Assembly: GCA_016791115.1 (NCBI GenBank)
Contig: JAEUNL010000013.1
Coordinates: 29,977-93,976 of the forward strand
Source of the DNA: Rhodocyclaceae bacterium
GTDB lineage: Bacteria > Pseudomonadota > Gammaproteobacteria > Burkholderiales > Rhodocyclaceae
DNA length: 64,000 nt
Reading direction: 5' to 3'
The notes under the pieces are model-generated. The model was not told the origin of the DNA. It ran no database searches and saw only the letters and a program-made list of their open reading frames with translations. The stretch's first letter is position 1; each line of letters opens with the position of its first letter. Below are positions 23,517-31,463 of this stretch, piece by piece. Both the position numbers and the translations under genes were made by a program.

Positions 23517-24694
23517 GCCAGCGCCTCTTTGCCGAAGTGTGTTTCCGGAAAGCTCAATCGCATCCAAGTTCCCTCTCCCGAACGGCTACCGAATTCGATG
23601 CGGCCGCCAATCCGGCGCGCCCGCTCCCTCATGATGTTCAACCCGAAATGGCCATGGTCCGCGTTGTGGGCTCGATCACCCGGCAGACCAATCCCGTCGT
23701 CCTCGACGGTGATGCAATAGACCCCATGCGATTGCTCGAGCGTCAATCTACCGCGTGTCGCTTGGGCATGCTTGACCACGTTGGCAAGTGCCTCGCTCAC
23801 GATATGGAATACCTGGAGTTCCTGGTCAGCGGAAAGGGTCAGCATCTGGACCTGGTTGTCGAACTCGAAATGCACGCCGCCCAGCCCTTCCATATGCGAA
23901 ACCGCATCGCCAAGCGCGTGCAAGAGCCCGTGCGGGTCCATGTGAGTCCGGAAATCGGTGATGAGTTCACGTACACGGCCATGCGCGACGCTGAGAGACT
24001 GATCGACTTCCGCAAGATACTTGAGGGCCCGCGCATCGTCGTGCCTCGATATGGCGTCACGCAGGAGCGCTGTACGCATCCGCATGCACGTGAGGTTCTG
24101 TGCGAGCGAATCATGGACTTCGCCAGCGAGCAGTTGGCGTTCCTGCATCACCCCGGCGTGAAGCGACTCCTTTGCGAGCCGAGCATTCTCCAGAGCCAGA
24201 CCGAGCATGTCGCCTACTGCGGGCAGCAGCGCCGAAACCGCATCAGGCAACTCACAGGCGGAATCCAGGAAGAGATTGAGCACGCCGCACGGGGTGCCGC
24301 GATGGTGAAGCGGCAGTACGAATACCCGCTCCTCGTCGGTCGCTTGCTCGCCCCCGGATACTGCAATCGCACATGCGCATTTCGCCGCGGCGCAGCACGT
24401 TCGGTCGCTGCGCAGTGCATCACCACAGACACCGCAATCCCGGTTCACCCGCAGGGAACCATGATCAAGCGAGGGCGGCGCACCGTGAGACGCTATCAAG
24501 CGCAGTTCGCCGCTCGCAGAATCGAGCAGGCGCAAAGCGGCTGCCCGAGCGTTGGCAAGCCTCACAACCGCTTTGAGAAATTGAGTGAGCGGTGCGCGAA
24601 ACTCACCCTCGCCGACAGGACCGGCTGCACACGATAAGTCCGGATCAGGACGAACCGTCGATTCACGCAGCCCGCTAATGGGGGGTCTGTCCAT
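23513..24694 (-). CDS. cytoplasmic GAF-domain sensor histidine kinase
   Basis: A protein of 393 residues without membrane helices. A GAF-like domain (~35-172) contains a dense cysteine set (Cys87, 90, 100, 101, 106, 108). The HisKA_3 dimerisation segment has phospho-acceptor His194 in GEVHDSLAQNL, and the ATPase domain has EALANVVKHA, DDGIGLPG and GLNIMRERA. It resembles NarX/NreB-type kinases without the periplasmic part. The cysteines suggest redox, metal or sulfur-species sensing, which is inference. The ATG at 24694 faces the hydrogenase promoter region. Confidence 0.9.
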   Translation of the reverse strand: MDRPPISGLRESTVRPDPDLSCAAGPVGEGEFRAPLTQFLKAVVRLANARAAALRLLDSASGELRLIASHGAPPSLDHGSLRVNRDCGVCGDALRSDRTCCAAAKCACAIAVSGGEQATDEERVFVLPLHHRGTPCGVLNLFLDSACELPDAVSALLPAVGDMLGLALENARLAKESLHAGVMQERQLLAGEVHDSLAQNLTCMRMRTALLRDAISRHDDARALKYLAEVDQSLSVAHGRVRELITDFRTHMDPHGLLHALGDAVSHMEGLGGVHFEFDNQVQMLTLSADQELQVFHIVSEALANVVKHAQATRGRLTLEQSHGVYCITVEDDGIGLPGDRAHNADHGHFGLNIMRERARRIGGRIEFGSRSGEGTWMRLSFPETHFGKEALA

Positions 24695-24896
24695 AGGACA
24701 TACTCTTTGCAGCCTCCTTTGTCTCGACGCTTCGGGCGCGTGATTCCCGTCGCCTGTACGGGCTGTTCAGCATGTGCCTTGGACCAGCCGCGATGCATTA
24801 GCAGCCTCTAATTTTTCCATTCTGCGGGATACGGAACCGAATAGCAATCCCGGCAAAATGAGGGTGCAAATGTGTCGATGCGAGATTTTCGTGTTT

Positions 24897-24910
24897 CTGA
24901 TCCAGATCAG
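24897..24910. promoter_or_regulatory. CTGATC-N2-GATCAG palindrome
   Basis: Perfect six-base arms directly abutting the shared element upstream of the hydrogenase operon (two bases away). It may be a second operator or part of a composite site; no family is indicated. It is absent at the other three promoters. Confidence 0.35.
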
Positions 24911-24912
24911 GA

Positions 24913-24934
24913 TTACCCAATCAGGTAATAGACG
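24913..24934 (+). promoter_or_regulatory. shared TTACCCA-N4-GGTAATAGACG promoter element, hydrogenase operon
   Basis: TTACCCA, four bases, GGTAATAGACG, ending 95 bases before the hynD ATG. It matches 18 of 22 bases of the tusA element on the other strand at 40689-40710. The embedded TACCC...GGTA inverted repeat looks like a NarL heptamer pair, and it lies in the divergent region between the two-component genes and the hydrogenase. Confidence 0.65.
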
Positions 24935-25028
24935 ATTCGCCAGCGCCACCGCCTAATGAGCCATCGGGACCTTCGGCACCGGAGTCGCAGCATCGATGAC
25001 TCGGGGACGAAACAGGGAGCCAGGTTGC

Positions 25029-25547
25029 ATGCAGACTGATCGTGCGCGCCAAGAAGAATGGAAAGACGAATCCGCGTCCAGACGGATGGTCTTGGCCGTT
25101 GGCAACTCTTTGCTGAAAGACGATGGCGTTGGGATCCACGTCTTGCGCCGGCTGGTTACGGAAAGGCGAAGACCGGATGTGCGCTACGTGGATGGTGGAA
25201 CGCTCGGATTCACGCTGGCGCCGCTGATCGAGGAAACCGACATGCTGGTGGTACTCGATGCAATGCGGTTTGGCGCGCCGCCGGGATCGATTGCCGTAAA
25301 GGTCGGTCGGGATCTCGACCGGTTCGTATCACGCAAGCGGGCAACCGCGCATGAGGTCAATCTACGGGATCTCCTCGACATTGTCCGAATGCGCGGTTCT
25401 CTCCCACCGGCGCGCGCACTCGTCGGAATCGAACCGGAATCAGTCGAATGGGGGCTGGATCCAACTCCGACCATTGCGTCGGCCATTCCGGCCGCGGCCG
25501 ATGCGGTGGAACGTCTGCTCGACTCATTGTCCGGAACACGTCGATGA
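25029..25547 (+). CDS. hynD: hydrogenase maturation endopeptidase
   Basis: A protein of 172 residues of the HyaD/HupD (M52) family, which removes the C-terminal peptide from the nickel-loaded large subunit. Diagnostic motifs: GNSLLKDDGVG, VVLDAMRFG with a metal-binding Asp, and TAHEVNL with His. The ATG at 25029 follows AGGGAG by ten bases. A longer upstream frame adds a low-complexity leader and is less likely. First gene of the hydrogenase operon. Confidence 0.88.
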   Translation: MQTDRARQEEWKDESASRRMVLAVGNSLLKDDGVGIHVLRRLVTERRRPDVRYVDGGTLGFTLAPLIEETDMLVVLDAMRFGAPPGSIAVKVGRDLDRFVSRKRATAHEVNLRDLLDIVRMRGSLPPARALVGIEPESVEWGLDPTPTIASAIPAAADAVERLLDSLSGTRR

Positions 25548-25590
25548 TGATCGAGGATCTGCTCTTGACAGATTGCACTACGAGAAATCA

Positions 25591-26052
25591 ATGGCTCGCG
25601 CGCAGGAAATGATCCCGCTTGTGCGGATCGATTCGGGTTGCCCTTCTTCGAACCACGGGAACCCGGTTCCGTTGCTCCACGAGGTGCGGCATGCCCTGAC
25701 CCGGCTCCTGGAGGTCGGTGAGCCGAGTTGCATCGACCTTCGCGCACTGCCGATGGGACCGGGTGACGAAGCAGCCCTGGACGAGATATTGGGAATCGGC
25801 GAGGTGGCAGCGTCTGTCTCGGCGCTAGGTAGCAGCAACGTGCTCGAGACATCGTTTCCGGGCGTGTGGGTCGTTACCCACCGGAACGAGGACGGGCAGA
25901 TCGTGTCGCGCTTCATCGAAGTTGCCTTTGTTCCGAAGATACTCGCAAGCCAGATCCCCGATATTCAAGAAGGTTGCGAGCGTCTGAAGGCAGAACTCGA
26001 CCATCCCGGCCGGGATATCGAAATGATCCCACCGGAGCGCGTGGCGAGATGA
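25591..26052 (+). CDS. HupH/HyaF-type hydrogenase expression protein
   Basis: A protein of 153 residues matching the C-terminal domain of HyaF/HupH: LLHEVRHALTRLLEVGEPSCIDLRALPM, then GEVAASVSAL, FPGVWVVTHRNEDGQIVSRFIEVAFVP. This family is needed for maturation or protection of uptake hydrogenase small subunits. The N-terminal half of the usual HupH is missing, so it is a short form. It overlaps the small-subunit start by ATGA. Confidence 0.8.
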   Translation: MARAQEMIPLVRIDSGCPSSNHGNPVPLLHEVRHALTRLLEVGEPSCIDLRALPMGPGDEAALDEILGIGEVAASVSALGSSNVLETSFPGVWVVTHRNEDGQIVSRFIEVAFVPKILASQIPDIQEGCERLKAELDHPGRDIEMIPPERVAR

Positions 26053-27140
26053 ACACCGTCGAGACCTTGGGCGAGATATTGCGGCGGCGTGGCGTCAGCC
26101 GGCGCGGTTTCATGAAGTATTGCGCTACCACGGCTTCCCTCATGGCGTTACCTCCAGCAATGGCGGAGACTATCGCCGCGCGCTTGGAGAAGGCCTCGCG
26201 ACCATCAGTTATCTGGCTATCGTTTCAGGAATGCACCGGATGCACCGAATCGATGACGCGTTCGCATACGCCGACGCTCGAAGGCCTGATACTCGAAACC
26301 GTTTCGCTCGATTACCACCACACCTTGCAGGCGGCATCCGGGGAGGGCGCCGAACAAGCGCGCGAACAAGCGATGACGGCCAACGCGGGCAAGTATCTGC
26401 TCGTGGTCGATGGATCGATCCCGATGGGTGATCCAGGCTACTCGACCATCGCCGGCATGAGCAATGTCGACATGCTGCTTGATGCCGCGAAGAATGCGGC
26501 AGCGGTGATCGCGGTGGGCTCCTGCGCTGCCTTCGGAGGCATTCCGAAGGCGGCACCCAACCCGACCGGCGCGGTTGCGGTATCGAGTCTGGTCAAGGAC
26601 AAGCCGGTCATCAACGTCCCTGGTTGCCCGCCCATACCAGTGGTCATCACGGGCGTTCTTGCACACTTCCTCACGTTCGGCGGTCTGCCGGAACTCGACC
26701 ATCTAGGGCGCCCGCGCGTCTTCTACGGCGAATCCATTCACGATCGATGCTATCGCCGCCCGTTCTACGACCGTGGCTTGTTCGCAGAAACCTTCGACGA
26801 TGAAGGGGCACGCAAGGGATGGTGCTTGTTCAAGCTCGGATGCAAAGGACCGGTCACATACAACGCATGCGCCACTACCAAGTGGAATCAGGGAACGAGT
26901 TTTCCGATTCAGTCAGGGCATGGGTGCATCGGTTGCTCCGAGCCGGATTTTTGGGATCTTGGCGGTTTCTACCAGGCGCTCTCCATGCCCACACAGAAAC
27001 TCGGAAAAGTGGCTGGCGCGGCAATCGCCGGCGGCACCATTGCCGGCATTGCCATGGCTGCGCACAATCGTTCCATGAAAGCATCGGCCAAACAGTCCCA
27101 TGAACGCGTCTCGACGGATGAACTGGAGAAGGGCGAATGA
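26049..27140 (+). CDS. hynS: [NiFe]-hydrogenase small subunit (Isp-type, group 1e)
   Basis: A protein of 363 residues exported through Tat (SRRGFMKYC at ~17-25). It carries the three Fe-S clusters that take electrons from the NiFe site: proximal ECTGCTES with VGSCAAFGG and VPGCPPIP, distal CYRRPF with GCKGPVTYNAC, and medial GHGCIGCSEPDFWD. A C-terminal hydrophobic segment (~325-345) may anchor it. Every junction in this operon from here on is an ATGA overlap. Confidence 0.94.
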   Translation: MNTVETLGEILRRRGVSRRGFMKYCATTASLMALPPAMAETIAARLEKASRPSVIWLSFQECTGCTESMTRSHTPTLEGLILETVSLDYHHTLQAASGEGAEQAREQAMTANAGKYLLVVDGSIPMGDPGYSTIAGMSNVDMLLDAAKNAAAVIAVGSCAAFGGIPKAAPNPTGAVAVSSLVKDKPVINVPGCPPIPVVITGVLAHFLTFGGLPELDHLGRPRVFYGESIHDRCYRRPFYDRGLFAETFDDEGARKGWCLFKLGCKGPVTYNACATTKWNQGTSFPIQSGHGCIGCSEPDFWDLGGFYQALSMPTQKLGKVAGAAIAGGTIAGIAMAAHNRSMKASAKQSHERVSTDELEKGE

Positions 27141-27802
27141 ACGCTACTGCCATGGATCTGCTGATCTGGGCTCGCGGGACCGGATTTTCCCTGGCATTGG
27201 CCATCGCCCTGTTCGGCTTGACGCTCCGGGTGTTCGAGATACTTTCGCTGGGTCGCAAGCATGACTTCGCGCCCGCACGCGAGGATTCGCCCGGCTCGGG
27301 GCTACGCACGGTTTTCAGTCGGTCACTGCCACTGCCGGGCATGGCTCAGAAGTCGCCGATTACCTACTTCGGTGGCTACGTTTTTCATGTCGGACTCTTG
27401 CTGGTAATCGTCTTTTTCGTCCCGCACATCGAAGCTATTCGGGCGGTGATCGGACTGTCCTGGCCGGGTCTGCCGACTGCCGTGATTGACATGGTGAGTG
27501 TTGCGACCCTGCTGGCACTCGTTGCCGTACTGTTCGACAGACGCCGGAACAAGGTGAAACGCATGCTGTCGGGTTTCGGCGATTACTTTGCCTGGGGCAT
27601 CACGTTCCTTCCCATGGTCACCGGGTATCTCGCTTTTCACCATCTGGTGCTGGACTACACGCTGATGCTCGCCATCCATATCCTCAGCGTTGAACTCCTG
27701 CTGATCGCACTTCCATTCACCAAGCTGACCCATGTCGTGACGCTGTTTCTCGCGCGCTGGTACAACGGAGACTGGTTCGGCCGTCGAGGTATCGCGTCAT
27801 GA
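27137..27802 (+). CDS. isp1: Isp1, cytochrome b-type membrane subunit
   Basis: A protein of 221 residues with about five transmembrane helices and several membrane histidines (GGYVFHVGLLL, LAFHHLVLDY, AIHILSVELL) that fit two hemes b. It is related to NarI/DsrM. Located between the hydrogenase small subunit and Isp2, as in the hynS-isp1-isp2-hynL arrangement of purple sulfur bacteria. It should pass H2 electrons to Isp2 or quinone. Confidence 0.88.
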   Translation: MNATAMDLLIWARGTGFSLALAIALFGLTLRVFEILSLGRKHDFAPAREDSPGSGLRTVFSRSLPLPGMAQKSPITYFGGYVFHVGLLLVIVFFVPHIEAIRAVIGLSWPGLPTAVIDMVSVATLLALVAVLFDRRRNKVKRMLSGFGDYFAWGITFLPMVTGYLAFHHLVLDYTLMLAIHILSVELLLIALPFTKLTHVVTLFLARWYNGDWFGRRGIAS

Positions 27803-29085
27803 GCGCGAATCTCCAGCGGGGCTACAACGCATTGAAGGAGGTGCTCGATGCGCCCATCGCGAGCTATTTCTCGAGTTGCGTCCACTGCGGCCTGTGTGCC
27901 GAGGCGTGCATGTTCTATACCGAGTCGGGCAACCCGAAGTACACGCCGATACACAAGCTGGAGCCACTTCGGCGCGTCTGGTTCCAGGAGGCAACGCTGG
28001 CCGGCAAATTGATGCGTCTGGTTGGGTTGGCCAAGCCGGTGACAGACGAGTTGCTCGCCGAATGGAGTCCGCTTGTTTACGACAGTTGCTCGCTTTGCGG
28101 ACGATGCTCGATGGTTTGCCCGGTCGGAAACGATATCGCTTACATGGTGCGGAAGCTGCGCGAAGGCATGGCTGCCTCGGGTAACGCGCCGGAAGGACTT
28201 GTCGGCGCGTCCAAGCGGACCGTGGCGATCGGCAGTCCGATGGGCGTAAAGTGGCCTGCGGTTCAGGCACAGATTCGCCATGTACAGAAAGATACCGGTT
28301 TGACCGTACCAGTCGATCAGGCCGGCGTGGAGTACTTGGTGCTCATGTCTTCGATGGAGATCATGAACTATCCGGAGTACCTGGCAGCGCTGACCCGGAT
28401 TTTCCACAAGGCCGGTGCGAGCTGGACGCTGGCGTCTGACGCATTCGAGGCCACCAACAGCGGTATCCAGATCGGAGCGAGCGACATTGCGCGCGAGATC
28501 GTGATGCGCATCGTAAATGCGGCGGAAAGGCTGCAAGTCGGTACCGTAGTCAGCCCCGAGTGCGGACACGCCTTCACGGCAATTCGGTGGGAGGGGCCAA
28601 ACCTGGCGGGTCGAACCTTTGGTTTCAAGGTGAAGCACATTCTCGAGGTGCTCGACGAGCTGCGCCGGTCGGGTCGACTGCGCACCAAGGGAAACAAGTC
28701 CATTCCAATGACCTATCACGACCCCTGCCAGATTGCGCGACGCGGTGGCGTGGTCGACCAGCCGCGCACGTTACTCCAGATGGTTGCAAGCGACGTGAAG
28801 GAAATGGACGAGCACGGCGCGATGAACTGGTGTTGTGGAGGCGGGGGCGGCGTTTCGGCGAATGAGCGTGCGGAGCCGCTGAAGCTCAAGGCCTTTGCCC
28901 GCAAGAAAGCACAGATTGAGCAGACCGGCGTGAAAACCCTCGTGACTGCTTGCGCGAATTGCCGCATCACGCTCGAGGAAGGTCTGGAGCACTATGGCAT
29001 GAACATCACCGTGCTCGGGCTGACCGAATTGATCGCCGAATCTCTCGATGACGAAACGACGTCCGCTGACGGAGGGGCAGCATGA
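27799..29085 (+). CDS. isp2: Isp2, HdrD/DsrK-like iron-sulfur subunit
   Basis: A protein of 428 residues with two ferredoxin motifs (CVHCGLCAEACM at ~24-35 and CSLCGRCSMVCP at ~99-110) and a CCG domain with CCGGGGG (~350) and CANCRITLEEGL. The same domain order as DsrK in this window. It probably couples hydrogenase electrons to a cytoplasmic disulfide- or sulfur-type acceptor. Starts by ATGA overlap with isp1. Confidence 0.9.
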   Translation: MSANLQRGYNALKEVLDAPIASYFSSCVHCGLCAEACMFYTESGNPKYTPIHKLEPLRRVWFQEATLAGKLMRLVGLAKPVTDELLAEWSPLVYDSCSLCGRCSMVCPVGNDIAYMVRKLREGMAASGNAPEGLVGASKRTVAIGSPMGVKWPAVQAQIRHVQKDTGLTVPVDQAGVEYLVLMSSMEIMNYPEYLAALTRIFHKAGASWTLASDAFEATNSGIQIGASDIAREIVMRIVNAAERLQVGTVVSPECGHAFTAIRWEGPNLAGRTFGFKVKHILEVLDELRRSGRLRTKGNKSIPMTYHDPCQIARRGGVVDQPRTLLQMVASDVKEMDEHGAMNWCCGGGGGVSANERAEPLKLKAFARKKAQIEQTGVKTLVTACANCRITLEEGLEHYGMNITVLGLTELIAESLDDETTSADGGAA

Positions 29086-30848
29086 ACGAACGAATCGTCG
29101 TCGACCCGATTACCCGTATCGAGGGACATCTGCGCATCGAAGCGCAGATGAACGGCAACTCGATCGAACAGGCTTACTCGTCCGGGACCATGGTTCGCGG
29201 CCTGGAAATCATTTTGCGCGAACGCGACCCGCGCGACGCATGGGCGTTTGCGCAAAGGATCTGCGGCGTATGTACGCTGGTGCATGGCATCGCGTCGGTA
29301 CGTGCTGCCGAAGACGCACTGAATTACCCCGTTCCGCCGAATGCGCAACTGATACGCAACCTGATGATCGCGGCGCAGTATGTTCACGATCACGTCATGC
29401 ACTTCTACCATCTGCACGCGCTCGACTGGGTCGATGTCGTCTCGGCGCTCAAGGCGGATCCGAAGGCGACCGCGGAACTGGCGCAGGGCCTGAGCAGATA
29501 CCCCAAGTCGTCGCCGGGCCATTTCGCGGACGTGAAAAAGCGGCTCGCCGGGTTCGTGGATAGCGGGCAGCTTGGCATTTTCGCCAACGCGTACTGGGGA
29601 CACCCGGCCTACAAGCTGCCGCCGGAAGCAAACCTCATGGCGGTCGCGCACTATCTCGAAGCGCTTGCCTGGCAACGAGACGTGGTGAAGCTGCATACGA
29701 TCTTCGGTGGCAAAAATCCCCATCCTATGTTCCTCGTGGGGGGCGTTCCCTGCGCGATCAGCATCGATCCCCAACACGGGGGGCGGGGCCACGGCCCGAT
29801 GTATCGCGGCGGTGACGGTGCGACAGCCTTGAACATCGTCGGGCTGCAGCAGGTTCAAGGCGTCATTGCTCAAATGCGTGACTTCGTCGATCAGGTTTAT
29901 GTGCCGGATACCCTGGCCATCGCCGGGTTCTACAAGGATTGGGCCTCACAGGGTGAAGGTCTGGGAAATTTCCTCTGCTACGGCGATTTTCCATCGAAGG
30001 GAATGGACGACCCTTCGAGTTTTTTCCTGCCGGGTGGCGTGATCCTGGGCCGCGATCTCGGCACGATCCATCCGGTCGACCTCGACAAGGATGGCGAGAT
30101 CGAGGAGTTCGTGGCCCATTCCTGGTACCACTACACCGGTGGCAAGGAGAAGGGGCTTCATCCCTACAAGGGCGAGACCGCACTCGCCTATGATGGCCCC
30201 AAGCCCCCTTTCAAGCAGCTCGATATCGACAAGTCCTATTCCTGGATGAAATCTCCGCGCTGGAAGGGCAAGCCGATGGAGGTGGGGCCGCTGGCGCGCG
30301 TCCTCATGCTGTATGCGAAAGGGCACGAGCAGACGAAGGAACTGGTCGGGATGGCGCTGAAGAAGCTGGATCTTCCACTGACCGCCCTGTACTCGACGCT
30401 TGGGCGCACGGCAGCGCGCACACTCGAAACCCGCATCATCGTCGATGCGATGCAGGGTTGGTATGACCAGTTGATTGCCAACATTCGCGCCGGTGATCTT
30501 CGCACCTTCAACAGCGATAAGTGGGAGCCATCGACGTGGCCGAAACAGTGTCAGGGCGTCGGGTTCATGGAGGCGCCGCGCGGCGGACTGGCACACTGGA
30601 TGGTGATCGAGAACGAGAGGATCTCGAACTACCAGGCGATTGTGCCGAGCACGTGGAATGCCGGTCCGCGCGATTCGCAGGGCATCAGCGGCGCCTATGA
30701 GGCAGCCCTGAAAGGACATGTGCTGCACGATGCGAAGCAACCGATCGAGATACTGCGCACCATCCACAGCTTCGACCCATGCATCGCATGTGCGGTACAC
30801 GTGATGGACCCCAACGGCGAAGAACTCGTCGAAGTCAAGATGCTGTGA
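29082..30848 (+). CDS. hynL: [NiFe]-hydrogenase large subunit
   Basis: A protein of 588 residues holding the NiFe active site. N-terminal cysteine pair RICGVC (~63-68) and C-terminal DPCIACAVH provide the four nickel/iron cysteines. Cleavage after that His by HynD would release a 15-residue tail (from VMDPNGEE). N-terminal RIEGHLRIE and the segment GNFLCYGDFP are group 1 features. It follows isp2 by ATGA overlap, giving a fully coupled four-gene unit; the hyp genes needed for NiFe assembly are not in the window. Confidence 0.95.
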   Translation: MNERIVVDPITRIEGHLRIEAQMNGNSIEQAYSSGTMVRGLEIILRERDPRDAWAFAQRICGVCTLVHGIASVRAAEDALNYPVPPNAQLIRNLMIAAQYVHDHVMHFYHLHALDWVDVVSALKADPKATAELAQGLSRYPKSSPGHFADVKKRLAGFVDSGQLGIFANAYWGHPAYKLPPEANLMAVAHYLEALAWQRDVVKLHTIFGGKNPHPMFLVGGVPCAISIDPQHGGRGHGPMYRGGDGATALNIVGLQQVQGVIAQMRDFVDQVYVPDTLAIAGFYKDWASQGEGLGNFLCYGDFPSKGMDDPSSFFLPGGVILGRDLGTIHPVDLDKDGEIEEFVAHSWYHYTGGKEKGLHPYKGETALAYDGPKPPFKQLDIDKSYSWMKSPRWKGKPMEVGPLARVLMLYAKGHEQTKELVGMALKKLDLPLTALYSTLGRTAARTLETRIIVDAMQGWYDQLIANIRAGDLRTFNSDKWEPSTWPKQCQGVGFMEAPRGGLAHWMVIENERISNYQAIVPSTWNAGPRDSQGISGAYEAALKGHVLHDAKQPIEILRTIHSFDPCIACAVHVMDPNGEELVEVKML

Positions 30849-30861
30849 CGTCAGTTCCCGA

Positions 30862-31230
30862 TCACGGTGTCAGAAATAGGTACACGGTCAAAGCCAGCCC
30901 CAGGAGTGCGACTGCGACATTGACCAGAACACCGCTCTGGGTTCGATATCCGTCAGGAATCTCGATCGGTTTCAGGCTGCGAAGCACCTTCCGATATTGG
31001 AGGATCGAAATCGCGGCAGTCCATGCGCCAAGCAGCACGAACGCGATCCCAACCCAGAAGGAGACGCCATGCTCGAGCTGGCTGCCCCGCTGTGGCGCGA
31101 CAAGATGCAGGAACAGCCCGAAGCGCTCGATGACGAAGCCGAAGGCCATCAACGCCAGACTGGTGCGATTCCAGGCGAGCAGCGTGCGCTCCGCGGCGAA
31201 GAACACACGGGGGTCGTTCAGGTCGGACAT
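30862..31230 (-). CDS. DUF202 (YidH-like) inner-membrane protein
   Basis: A protein of 122 residues with three transmembrane helices and the DUF202 hallmark AAERTLLAWNRTSLALMAFGF. Function unknown across the family. It is convergent with the hydrogenase operon and divergent from soeA, so it may share the soe regulatory region, though no minus-strand promoter is obvious. Confidence 0.85.
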   Translation of the reverse strand: MSDLNDPRVFFAAERTLLAWNRTSLALMAFGFVIERFGLFLHLVAPQRGSQLEHGVSFWVGIAFVLLGAWTAAISILQYRKVLRSLKPIEIPDGYRTQSGVLVNVAVALLGLALTVYLFLTP

Positions 31231-31333
31231 TCTATGGGTTGCACCTCAGCGCCTGTGTTGGACGCTTGTCAAGGGTGATTCTATCCTCGAATCCCGCAGT
31301 CGGCGCTCTCCGCCCGCACCTTCGTGCGTTCCC

Positions 31334-31347
31334 TACCCAGTTGGGTA
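31334..31347. promoter_or_regulatory. NarL-like palindrome upstream of soeA
   Basis: TACCCA-GT-TGGGTA, inverted repeat with perfect six-base arms, flanked by C and G that extend the pairing. Its right arm plus the TTCCCCC tract (31343-31360) nearly repeats 9023-9040 of the dsr region. Centre lies about 22 bases before the centre of the next element. Confidence 0.6.
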
Positions 31348-31354
31348 GCGCGAT

Positions 31355-31376
31355 TCCCCCTTGACGGTAATAGACG
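31355..31376 (+). promoter_or_regulatory. shared ATAGACG promoter element, soe operon
   Basis: TCCCCC, five bases, GGTAATAGACG, ending 88 bases before the soeA ATG. The 11-base GGTAATAGACG core is identical at the hydrogenase and tusA promoters. Together with 31334-31347 this gives two stacked sites about two helical turns apart. Confidence 0.6.
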
Positions 31377-31463
31377 CCACCGGCATGCGTTGCGCCTAAT
31401 AGTGCCTGCTCGCATTGTGCGTTTGCGTACACACGCGCGACATCCCCGACCGGTCCTGAATCC

